Positions 1 to 5,564 of a stretch of 5,586 nucleotides of DNA are shown here, piece after piece. This DNA comes from an uncultured Pseudogracilibacillus sp. (GTDB lineage: Bacteria > Bacillota > Bacilli > Bacillales > Amphibacillaceae). Both the position numbers and the translations under genes were made by a program. The stretch's first letter is position 1. Each line of letters opens with the position of its first letter. The DNA is taken from contig CALJVC010000062.1 of assembly GCA_937974845.1 (NCBI GenBank), forward strand, positions 1 to 5,586. The letters run 5' to 3'. A model generated the notes under the pieces. The model was not told where the DNA came from and ran no database searches. It was given only the letters and a program-made list of their open reading frames with translations.

Positions 1-27
1 AAGCTCGCATTTGAGCTTCATTTTTTT
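1..27 (+). terminator. Rho-independent terminator of a gene upstream of the window
   Basis: AAGCTC (1-6) pairs with GAGCTT (13-18) around a six-base loop, and a run of seven T follows at 21-27. The T-run is present only for plus-strand transcription, so a plus-strand gene probably ends just left of the window. The stem may extend beyond the window edge. Its core resembles the GAAGCTC/GAGCTTC stem of the terminator at 4109-4142. Confidence 0.7.
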
Positions 28-30
28 ATG

Positions 31-55
31 GGCTGAGTTTTGTCCCAGCCTCTTT
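31..55 (-). repeat. Dispersed GGCTGGGACAAAA-type hairpin element, left copy
   Basis: Read on the minus strand this is GAGGCTGGGACAAAAC followed by TCAGCC. As RNA it can fold into a seven-pair stem (one G-U wobble) with an ACAAAA loop; on the plus strand the same stem has an A-C mismatch. The 19 bases at 37-55 are repeated exactly, inverted, at 5568-5586. Similar elements are scattered through intergenic regions of many Firmicutes (general knowledge, not searched here). No U-run follows on the minus strand, so terminator activity in that direction is doubtful. Confidence 0.6.
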
Positions 56-63
56 ACGTTTGC

Positions 64-299
64 TTGTAAATAGGTTTAGTTTTTATATACAGTCAATTGA
101 GTTTTTGTAAATGGTTTATTTTCCTATATACAGAGAATGGTTCTCTTGTAAACGAACCAACCCTTACATATACACTAGGGGTGTTTACTGTAAATAGAAA
201 AAACTTTTTAAAAAAACTGTATACAGTAAAGTTGATTGTTGTATACAGAAAATTTTTTTCTTTAAAGCCGTATACAGTAGAACCTTCCATTATGTACAG
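64..299 (+). repeat. Phased direct array of TTGTAAATAG / TATACAG boxes
   Basis: Two related short boxes alternate. TGTAAA cores start at 65, 106, 147 and 189; TATACA cores start at 86, 127, 169, 220, 242 and 271, and a TGTACA variant at 293. The first seven cores are 20-22 bases apart, so the TGTAAA-to-TGTAAA period is 41, 41 and 42 bases. That is close to two and four turns of DNA, placing the boxes on one helical face. A common form TGTA(A/T)A(C/T)AG covers both types. Units 64-104 and 105-145 agree at about 27 of 41 positions by hand count, almost all in the boxes. Overlapping reading frames of 65-68 codons lack ribosome sites and only mirror the repeats. Function unknown: protein-binding array, degenerate dispersed repeat or iteron-like element are all possible. 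Confidence 0.7.
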
Positions 300-308
300 C
301 TAGTTTTT

Positions 309-400
309 CTATTTACAATAAACAGTTTCGATGTATCTATAAAGAGATTCTGTATACGCTAGATAGTGTCTTTGTTAATAAAAATTTTATCTGTTTACAA
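309..400 (-). repeat. Inverted copies of the same boxes
   Basis: CTATTTACAA at 309-318 is the exact reverse complement of the first box, TTGTAAATAG at 64-73. CTGTATAC at 350-357 is the reverse complement of GTATACAG (219-226, 241-248). CTGTTTACAA at 391-400 reverses to TTGTAAACAG, close to the box at 146-154. The two TTGTAAA-type inverted boxes are 82 bases apart, twice the 41-base period of the left array. One more direct-orientation box, TTTGTAAAGG, lies at 433-442. The stretch 301-440 otherwise shows no gene, promoter or RNA that I recognise. Confidence 0.55.
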
Positions 401-443
401 GAGCGGATTCGGCCGTCGAAATAGTAATTTAGTTTGTAAAGGG

Positions 444-465
444 GCAAGTAGGTCTACCTACTTGC
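444..465 (-). terminator. Hairpin at the end of the radical SAM-lysE operon
   Basis: GCAAGTAGG (444-452) pairs perfectly with CCTACTTGC (457-465) around a four-base loop, TCTA on the plus strand. Position 465 is the last base of the exporter's TAG stop, so the stem begins at the stop codon. On the minus-strand transcript the stem is followed by CCCUUUAC, a poor U-tract. It is therefore either a weak intrinsic terminator or an mRNA 3'-end stabilising stem. Confidence 0.5.
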
Positions 466-1097
466 TAGATATAGGTCATTAAATCTGTAGCAAAGCGATA
501 TAGGAAGTAGAAGGAAAATCCGAGCAAGATCACTCCTGCTACAATGGAAAAACCTTTGATCATCGAGCGACTCATAACCCGTCTAGTCGTAGCTACGATT
601 GTAAGTAAAACGAGATCGTGGAGCAGAATACCGGCTAATATACCAGCTGACATGAGAATAAATTTACCCGAATTGGTTTTTTCATAGGAATCCGATAAAA
701 CGACGCCAAAGACACTGATCCAAAAGACGATATTAGCGGGCGAAATCGCAACGAAAAGTCCATTTCGAAAAGAGGAACGTAAGGATTTGGTCGGTTTCTC
801 TCCGCTGAGTGTAATTTCCTGGTCGGCCTCTTTAATTGCTTCGTAGGCAACCATAGCAAGGAAGCCTGCCCCAACTAGCCACAAAGGAAGCTGGATATAA
901 GGATATTGAAGGATAGAAGCAAGGCCAAAATATAAGGCTAGGATTAAGGCTAGGTCTACTGTCATTCCACCTAGTCCAACGGCCCAACCATGTAAAAAAC
1001 TATTTTTTAATCCTTGTCGAATCATTTCTATTGTCATTGCACCTATTGGAAGGGCGATAACGAAGCCGGCAAGGACATAGGTTAGAAAGAGAGTCAT
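465..1097 (-). CDS. LysE/RhtB-family amino acid exporter
   Basis: A 210-residue, very hydrophobic protein of the LysE/RhtB efflux family, which exports amino acids or related small metabolites across the cytoplasmic membrane; the substrate cannot be told from sequence. About six membrane segments are visible, near residues 3-25, 36-60, 68-88, 112-134, 146-170 and 181-203. Family features are an early PIGAMTIEMIRQGL stretch (17-30), a glycine-rich GWAVGLGGMTVD (37-48), and NGLFVAISPANIVFW (112-126) after a charged cytoplasmic loop (89-111). Length is normal for the family. The ATG has only a modest ribosome site (AAAGG, 1109-1113, 11 bases away). The gene starts 24 bases after the radical SAM stop with no promoter between, so the two are probably co-transcribed and the exporter may remove a metabolite linked to that enzyme. 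Family assignment is strong; substrate is open. Confidence 0.9.
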   Translation of the reverse strand: MTLFLTYVLAGFVIALPIGAMTIEMIRQGLKNSFLHGWAVGLGGMTVDLALILALYFGLASILQYPYIQLPLWLVGAGFLAMVAYEAIKEADQEITLSGEKPTKSLRSSFRNGLFVAISPANIVFWISVFGVVLSDSYEKTNSGKFILMSAGILAGILLHDLVLLTIVATTRRVMSRSMIKGFSIVAGVILLGFSFYFLYRFATDLMTYI

Positions 1098-1121
1098 CCG
1101 TTACACTACCTTTACTAAAAA

Positions 1122-2012
1122 CTACTTACCAAATCGTTGGCGGAAACCACATTTACGACAAAGCTCTTCTACTGCAACCCGTCGAGAAAAACCATCGACC
1201 AAGTTTCGGGCTCGTTCAGATTCTATAATTTCAGAAAAGGACTTTTCATAAATATTTCCAAGATTAATAACCCCCTCCCCATCTAAGCAACAGGGGACAA
1301 CGGTACCGTTAGAAAGAATACCTGCCTGATTCCGTAATCCATAACAAAAGCCTCTTCCGTCATCTTCCTCTTCATCGAGCGAAGGCCATTTAAATTGATA
1401 GTCCTGATTCACATAGACCCTTTCAGCAATCTTAATGCCTCCACCAGGTTCGACTTTTTCTTCAATTTGGAAGTCTAAATTAAAGGCTTCTTCGATCATG
1501 GATAAGAGCTCGCGGTTTCTTTGTAATTCTAGGTTTGTTTTATTATCTTTCGATAGATTCCAAAGACGAAAGGAGACAATCATGTCTGTCTTTGCGACTT
1601 GTTCTTTTACGAAGCTGATGATATTTGCCATGTAAGTATCCTTATTTCTCAAGCCAATATTATCGTCGAAACTATGTAAAGAAAAGTTCATCTGCCTTAT
1701 AGCAGGCTTATTAATTAGGTGTTCTCGACGTTTTTTTATTAAAGTGCCATTTGTTGTAATGTTCACTTTGAAGCCCTTTTCATAGCTAATATCTAATAGA
1801 GTTCCTAGTTGAGGATGGAGCAAGGGCTCTCCTTTGACGTGTAAATTAATATACGATGTATGGGGTTTTATTTGATCTAGTCGAAAGGCAAAGTCTTCCG
1901 GGGAAACAAATTGTTTTGCCCGTAAAGTAGGAGGGCAGAAACTACAGGCTAAATTACATACGGAAGTAATTTCTAAGTAAAATTTTTTGAACTGTTTAAC
2001 TTTTTTTCCCAT
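1122..2012 (-). CDS. Radical SAM/SPASM-domain protein of unknown substrate
   Basis: A 296-residue cytoplasmic iron-sulfur enzyme. The N-terminal radical SAM domain carries the CxxxCxxC cluster motif as C19, C23 and C26 (SVCNLACSFCPP). Next come a KGEP motif at 60-63, matching the SAM-contacting GGEP segment, and TTNGT at 86-90. The C-terminal part resembles a SPASM/twitch auxiliary-cluster region, with C223, C241, C242, C285 and C288 available. That is fewer than the seven cysteines of a full two-cluster SPASM domain, so one auxiliary [4Fe-4S] cluster is more likely. Many SPASM enzymes modify peptides, but no precursor-like small ORF was found beside this gene. The ATG has a strong site, GGAGG at 2020-2024, seven bases away. 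It is the first gene of the likely operon with the LysE-type exporter. Domain family is clear; the reaction is unknown to me. Confidence 0.9.
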   Translation of the reverse strand: MGKKVKQFKKFYLEITSVCNLACSFCPPTLRAKQFVSPEDFAFRLDQIKPHTSYINLHVKGEPLLHPQLGTLLDISYEKGFKVNITTNGTLIKKRREHLINKPAIRQMNFSLHSFDDNIGLRNKDTYMANIISFVKEQVAKTDMIVSFRLWNLSKDNKTNLELQRNRELLSMIEEAFNLDFQIEEKVEPGGGIKIAERVYVNQDYQFKWPSLDEEEDDGRGFCYGLRNQAGILSNGTVVPCCLDGEGVINLGNIYEKSFSEIIESERARNLVDGFSRRVAVEELCRKCGFRQRFGK

Positions 2013-2068
2013 CTTTATTCCTCCATTGTTTAATTAGCCATTGGATAATCTATTATTTACTTAAGTGT

Positions 2069-2099
2069 ACTATATCTAGAGTTTAAACGAAAAGTTTAA
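2069..2099 (-). promoter_or_regulatory. Weak candidate promoter for the radical SAM-lysE operon
   Basis: On the minus strand TTAAAC (2094-2099) and TATAGT (2069-2074) are separated by 19 bases, giving a leader of about 50 bases to the radical SAM start. The -10 is good, but the -35 and the long spacer are poor. If real, its -35 lies inside the palindrome at 2085-2109, which would suit control by a bound regulator. Confidence 0.25.
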
Positions 2100-2109
2100 C
2101 TTATCGTTT
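2085..2109. promoter_or_regulatory. 25-bp near-perfect palindrome, possible operator
   Basis: The sequence is symmetric about position 2097. The left arm reads AAACGAAAAGTT and the right arm AACTTATCGTTT, with 11 of 12 pairs complementary; the only mismatch is 2091 against 2103. It lies in the divergent intergenic region between the radical SAM operon and the OsmC gene. No U-run follows, so a dimeric-regulator binding site is more likely than a terminator. No regulator gene is in the window and I do not recognise the site as a known Bacillus box. Confidence 0.5.
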
Positions 2110-2195
2110 TTCGTATAATAGTTGAACTTATAAGAAGATTAGTAAAAGAAAGTCGTTTAAATATCATTTTACTAGTTTAAAATCAAACTTATTTC

Positions 2196-2239
2196 TGTAC
2201 AGCAACTTACCCAAACGGGTATAATTAAGAGAAGGAGGG
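2196..2239 (+). promoter_or_regulatory. SigA-type promoter and ribosome site for the OsmC gene
   Basis: A perfect TATAAT (2220-2225) lies 18 bases after TGTACA (2196-2201), which matches four of six -35 positions. Transcription would start near 2232, leaving a leader of only about 17 bases that is almost entirely ribosome site (AAGGAGGG, 2232-2239). The short leader leaves no room for a riboswitch. A second TATAAT at 2114-2119 has no fitting -35. Confidence 0.55.
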
Positions 2240-2248
2240 AGTGAAAAG

Positions 2249-2728
2249 ATGAACAAAATGGAAATGTTCCAGGAGATGGCTAAACGAATTGCAGAAGATG
2301 AAAGTTTGGCCATTAGTGAATGGGAAGGTAATTTTCAGTTTGAACAGGGAATACCTGTATCCTCTTCCTTAGAAAACGTCAATGAGATTAAGATTCCAGG
2401 TAGTCCAGAATTACCAGAAGGACAAATGACAGCTATCGAAATGCTAGTCACTTCAATGGCGAGATGTTATTCCACGACTTTACATAAAAATGCTTATGAA
2501 AAAGGTATATCTTTAGATAAAGTAGCTATTCATTTGAATTGTAAATTCGACCAGCGTCCTTTTTTAGGGATGAATGAAGGGGATCCTGGTGTGATAGAAC
2601 CAAAAATGCAACTTACCATTGAGTCAAGGGCAGAGAGGCAGGAATTAGAAGCCTTAAGTCTTCAGACCTTAAAACAGTCGCCGGTATTACAAAGCTTAGC
2701 GACAGAAATTGATTTCACCTTGACTTAA
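2249..2728 (+). CDS. OsmC/Ohr-family protein lacking the usual resolving cysteine
   Basis: A 159-residue cytoplasmic protein of the OsmC/Ohr superfamily, whose well-studied members are thiol peroxidases that reduce organic hydroperoxides. The family signature is the central helix, here GQMTAIEMLVTSMARCYSTTL (58-78), which places C73 at the peroxidatic position. The second family cysteine normally sits in a C-terminal CP motif; the matching place here reads KQSPVLQSL, with serine at 144. The other cysteine, C98, lies in a predicted strand and is not an obvious substitute. The protein may therefore use an external thiol, or have a non-peroxidase role like other divergent OsmC-like proteins. The ATG is fixed by AAGGAGGG ten bases upstream. 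It is divergent from the radical SAM operon, appears monocistronic, and shows no clear terminator after its TAA. Family confident, activity uncertain. Confidence 0.88.
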   Translation: MNKMEMFQEMAKRIAEDESLAISEWEGNFQFEQGIPVSSSLENVNEIKIPGSPELPEGQMTAIEMLVTSMARCYSTTLHKNAYEKGISLDKVAIHLNCKFDQRPFLGMNEGDPGVIEPKMQLTIESRAERQELEALSLQTLKQSPVLQSLATEIDFTLT

Positions 2729-3135
2729 AGTTGATTTTTAGCATTATTTACTGTTGATATTCGACTAATTTAGGCTTTGTTGGAAGGGCGAGAACTGTCT
2801 TTAATCTTGCATTTACTTTACACTAAACCCTGTAAAATATGTTGTATTTGTAATGAAGTAAGTTGAACAAACTTTAGCAGTATTAATCGTTAAAAGCATA
2901 CTCGAGTACTTGCGCCAAATTTTTTACAAGCTTGATGAAAATCTCGTATAAAGGGAAAAAAGTTGGCTATATTATTAAAGACCAAGGGGAAGCTTTCACG
3001 ATAATGACTTATGATAAACAAATCTGACATGCAACTGATAAATTACAAATCGAATAAGAAATCTAAGTTTGTTTCAAATTAACAATGAATGATTGTACAC
3101 AGAAATAAAAAATTTATAAAAAGGCGGGATTTTCA
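2729..3135. other. 407-bp intergenic region without a convincing gene
   Basis: No strong terminator for the OsmC gene is visible. Structures seen are an inverted repeat TTTACA-N8-TGTAAA (2817-2836), a 10-bp palindrome TACTCGAGTA (2899-2908), a possible promoter (2923-2952), and a 30-codon frame from ATG 2935 to TGA 3027. That frame reads like a small soluble protein at its start (MKISYKGKKVGYIIK) but has no ribosome site. I recognise no riboswitch or T-box. Confidence 0.5.
2923..2952 (+). promoter_or_regulatory. Candidate promoter for the alcohol dehydrogenase gene
   Basis: TTTACA (2923-2928) and TATAAA (2947-2952) each match five of six consensus positions, with an 18-base spacer. Transcription from about 2959 would give a leader of roughly 177 bases. 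No better placed pair was found closer to the start codon that would keep the ribosome site in the message. Confidence 0.35.
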
Positions 3136-4095
3136 ATGAAAGGTTGGCAATTTACAAAAACTCATGAACCATTAAAGCTTGTAGAAAAAGAGGATCCAAC
3201 AGCTAAGCCAGGCCATGTGGTAATTGATACAAAGGCTGTAGGAATTTGTCACTCTGATGTAGGGACTTTAGAAGATGAAGACTGGATGGCTTTAATGAAT
3301 GCGCCTGTTATCATGGGACATGAAAATGCTGGTGTCATTTCCGAAGTTGGTGAAGGAGTCACAGACTTTAAAGTAGGCGATCGTGTGGCAATTTGTCCAA
3401 CTGGCCCTTCCGGCCTAGCTCCAGGATATGCTTATGATGGAGGTTTCGGTACTAAGATTCATGCACCTGCTTCGGATTTAGTTCTCGTACCAGAGGGACT
3501 ATCTATAGAGCAGGCAGCGGCAGCGACAGATGCTGGTATGACTTCATATTCAGCTTTATTTAGAATCGGTCAAGCGACTGCAGATATGAAAATTGGTTTA
3601 ATTGGTATCGGTGGATTAGGTCAATTTGCGCTTCGTGCAGCAATCGCAAAAGGCTTTGAGCATGTCTACGCAATCGATGTTAGTGAACAGGCAAGAGATT
3701 TAGCAAAGGAAATTGGTGCGAAGGCTGTCGTCGATGATGTGAATAAGTTAAAAGATGAAGGCTTAGATTTAATCGTTGACTATGCTGGATTCGGTTCAAC
3801 GACTGCCGATGCATTAAAGACGGTTCGTGCCGGTGGAACGGTAGTCCTCGTCGGTATGGGGAAATTAGAAACAACCGTCGATACGTTTGACTTTATTACA
3901 GGTGGAAAACGTTTATTAGCTAACGTAGGTGGTACGAAGGAAGATATCGCCGATCTTTATGAATTAATGGCAGCTGGAAAATTAGAGCCTAAACTGACGA
4001 AAATTAAATTTGAAGATATTCCTCAAGGTATTCAGCAATTGAAAGAAGGTAAAGTTAAAGGCCGTCTCGTTGCTGTATATGAAGGAAATGAATAA
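3136..4095 (+). CDS. Zinc-dependent alcohol dehydrogenase-like MDR protein without structural-zinc lobe
   Basis: A 319-residue cytoplasmic medium-chain dehydrogenase/reductase, expected to oxidise or reduce an alcohol/aldehyde pair with NAD(H). Catalytic-zinc features are C38 with H39-S40-D41 (GICHSD), the GHE motif at 61-63, and D132 (TDAG), which fits the third ligand as aspartate does in some bacterial ADHs. The Rossmann motif is GIGGLG (157-162); D181 at the end of the second strand (YAIDVSE) favours NAD over NADP. Between GDRV (81-84) and DGGFG (101-105), the usual four-cysteine structural-zinc lobe is missing, explaining a length below the usual 340-350. The ribosome site is AAGGCGGG (3120-3127), eight bases from the ATG. 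It stands alone between a long upstream gap and a strong terminator. The exact substrate is unknown; a name such as adhP would be unsafe. Confidence 0.9.
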   Translation: MKGWQFTKTHEPLKLVEKEDPTAKPGHVVIDTKAVGICHSDVGTLEDEDWMALMNAPVIMGHENAGVISEVGEGVTDFKVGDRVAICPTGPSGLAPGYAYDGGFGTKIHAPASDLVLVPEGLSIEQAAAATDAGMTSYSALFRIGQATADMKIGLIGIGGLGQFALRAAIAKGFEHVYAIDVSEQARDLAKEIGAKAVVDDVNKLKDEGLDLIVDYAGFGSTTADALKTVRAGGTVVLVGMGKLETTVDTFDFITGGKRLLANVGGTKEDIADLYELMAAGKLEPKLTKIKFEDIPQGIQQLKEGKVKGRLVAVYEGNE

Positions 4096-4108
4096 ATAAA
4101 ATATATTT

Positions 4109-4142
4109 GAAAAAAGAAGCTCAGAAACGAGCTTCTTTTTTC
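4109..4142. terminator. Bidirectional rho-independent terminator
   Basis: A perfect 14-bp stem, GAAAAAAGAAGCTC (4109-4122) with GAGCTTCTTTTTTC (4129-4142), encloses the loop AGAAAC. The A-run on one arm and T-run on the other make it work in both directions. It lies 13 bases after the dehydrogenase stop and five bases beyond the brnQ stop on the other strand, so it serves both convergent genes. Confidence 0.93.
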
Positions 4143-4147
4143 ATCAC

Positions 4148-5470
4148 TTAGGACAAGGAAGCGCGAGGATGTTTTATTACTTTTCCTTTTCGTACATCAA
4201 GAAAGTAACCGATGATGGCTACAATAAAGGTCGGAAGAACCCAACCGAGCCCGTTTTGGTATAAAGGGAAAATCTGTAGTAGCGCATCGATTGTTTCAAT
4301 TTTGATTTCAAAAAAGTCTAACACACTCATTACTGCAAAGATACTTGTCACTAAGATAGAGTATACATACATCTTTTTACTTTCCCCAACAAAGTGTTGT
4401 ACGAGGGAAAGTAGAATTAAAACTATTGCAAAAGGATAGACGAATACGAGTAAAGGTGTTGCAAGAGATAAAATGGTATTTAAACCTAAATTCGTAATAA
4501 AAAGTCCGATAAAAACGAATAAAACAACATATTGTTTATAAGAAAATCTTGGGAAGATTTCATGGAAAAAACTTGCGCAGGCATTAATTAAACCTACACA
4601 GGTAGTGAGACAGGCTAATAGGACGATGCTACCAAAAAGCCAATTTCCTCCTACAGTAAACAGGGTGTTAGTAGCATGAACGAGAATTTCTGCACCGTTG
4701 TCCATTGGCTTTGGATAGGACAACACTCGTCCAATCCAGCTTAGCGATAAATAAACTATTGTTAAGCCGAAACCAGCAATTAATCCAGCATAGGTCGTAC
4801 CACGGATGAGATCTTTTTTCTTTGTTACTCCTTTGGCCTTTAGTCCGTTAATAATAACAATTCCGAAAGCTAGCGCAGCTATGGCGTCCATGGTATAGTA
4901 TCCTTCTAAAAAACCACTGAAAAAGGGAGCTGTCGCAAATTTTTCTGTTGCAGGTTTCGCTGTATATTGTAAGCTAGTAAAAGCTTTTAAAAACAAAATA
5001 GAAAGTACGAGTAAAAGAGCTGGAGTAAGGATTTGAGCTAGGCGGTCAATCATCTTGTTTTGATCGACACTTAAGAAATAAGTTACTCCGAAAAAAATTA
5101 CAGAAAAAAGAAATAAGCTAAAAGAGCTATCGATGGTAAACACCTGAACGAAACCTAGTTCATAAGCTACACTCGATGCTCGCGGTATTCCATAAAAGGC
5201 ACCGATGGATAGATAGACAACGATAGCAAAGACTAATCCAAAGATAGGGTGAACCCGTTCACCAATAGCCAGCAGTCCATTACTAGATAGGGATACGGAT
5301 ACGACAGCGAGTAAAGGAAAGAGAACAGCTGTTGAAATAAAGCCAGCAATCGCTGGAATAAAATTTTCTCCTGACTCCATCCCTAAAAAAGGCGGAAAGA
5401 TTAAGTTCCCGGCACCAAAAAATAATGAAAATAGCATAAATCCTAAGAGTAATAGATGTTTTTTGTTCAT
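4148..5470 (-). CDS. brnQ: Branched-chain amino acid transporter, BrnQ/LIVCS family
   Basis: A 440-residue integral membrane protein that should import leucine, isoleucine and valine with a cation. LIVCS family members are sodium- or proton-coupled; the sequence does not tell which applies here. The family hallmark is the first helix, LLLLGFMLFSLFFGAGNLIF (residues 6-25), leading into PPFLG. About twelve hydrophobic segments follow, typical of the fold, and the length is normal. Charged loops near KAKGVTKKKDLIRG and the C-terminal DVRKGKVIKH are consistent with cytoplasmic faces. The start is supported by a strong ribosome site, GGAGG at 5478-5482, seven bases from the ATG. A possible -10, TATATT (5494-5499, minus strand), lacks a good -35, so the promoter is unresolved. 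It is convergent with the dehydrogenase gene, shares its terminator, and appears monocistronic within the window. No T-box or CodY-like site was seen in the 116 bases upstream. Confidence 0.95.
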   Translation of the reverse strand: MNKKHLLLLGFMLFSLFFGAGNLIFPPFLGMESGENFIPAIAGFISTAVLFPLLAVVSVSLSSNGLLAIGERVHPIFGLVFAIVVYLSIGAFYGIPRASSVAYELGFVQVFTIDSSFSLFLFSVIFFGVTYFLSVDQNKMIDRLAQILTPALLLVLSILFLKAFTSLQYTAKPATEKFATAPFFSGFLEGYYTMDAIAALAFGIVIINGLKAKGVTKKKDLIRGTTYAGLIAGFGLTIVYLSLSWIGRVLSYPKPMDNGAEILVHATNTLFTVGGNWLFGSIVLLACLTTCVGLINACASFFHEIFPRFSYKQYVVLFVFIGLFITNLGLNTILSLATPLLVFVYPFAIVLILLSLVQHFVGESKKMYVYSILVTSIFAVMSVLDFFEIKIETIDALLQIFPLYQNGLGWVLPTFIVAIIGYFLDVRKGKVIKHPRASLS

Positions 5471-5564
5471 GTTCAGTCCTCCGTTTAGTAAAAAATATAT
5501 TGTTTGATTGGGAATGTATTGAAGCTAAAATAAGTTCATCCTTTTATGTAGCTAAGTGAACAAT

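Noticed and set aside
93..303. Overlapping 65- and 68-codon frames on both strands inside the box array, with recurring TVY/TVN-like peptide words
   Set aside because: Neither has a ribosome site, and the peptide repeats follow directly from the repeated TGTATAC and TGTAAA DNA words. They look like by-products of the array.
64..442. CRISPR array
   Set aside because: The repeated units are only about 7-10 bases, they alternate between two forms and change orientation, and no cas gene is present.
635..874. 79-codon minus-strand frame within the exporter gene
   Set aside because: It lies wholly inside the clear LysE-family reading frame, has no family features, and is a shadow frame.
1435..1635. 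66-codon plus-strand frame opposite the radical SAM gene
   Set aside because: It is antisense to a well-supported domain and lacks protein-family character.
2899..2908. TACTCGAGTA palindrome as a regulatory site or terminator stem
   Set aside because: It is only 10 bp with no loop or U-run, and short palindromes of this length are expected by chance.
3093..3120. TTGTAC-16-TATAAA promoter immediately before the dehydrogenase gene
   Set aside because: Transcription would start near 3127, removing the ribosome site at 3120-3127 from the message.
3680..3874. 64-codon minus-strand frame opposite the dehydrogenase gene
   Set aside because: It is an antisense shadow of the Rossmann domain coding region.
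4212..4439. 75-codon plus-strand frame opposite brnQ
   Set aside because: It is antisense to membrane-segment coding sequence, has no ribosome site, and its composition matches a shadow frame.
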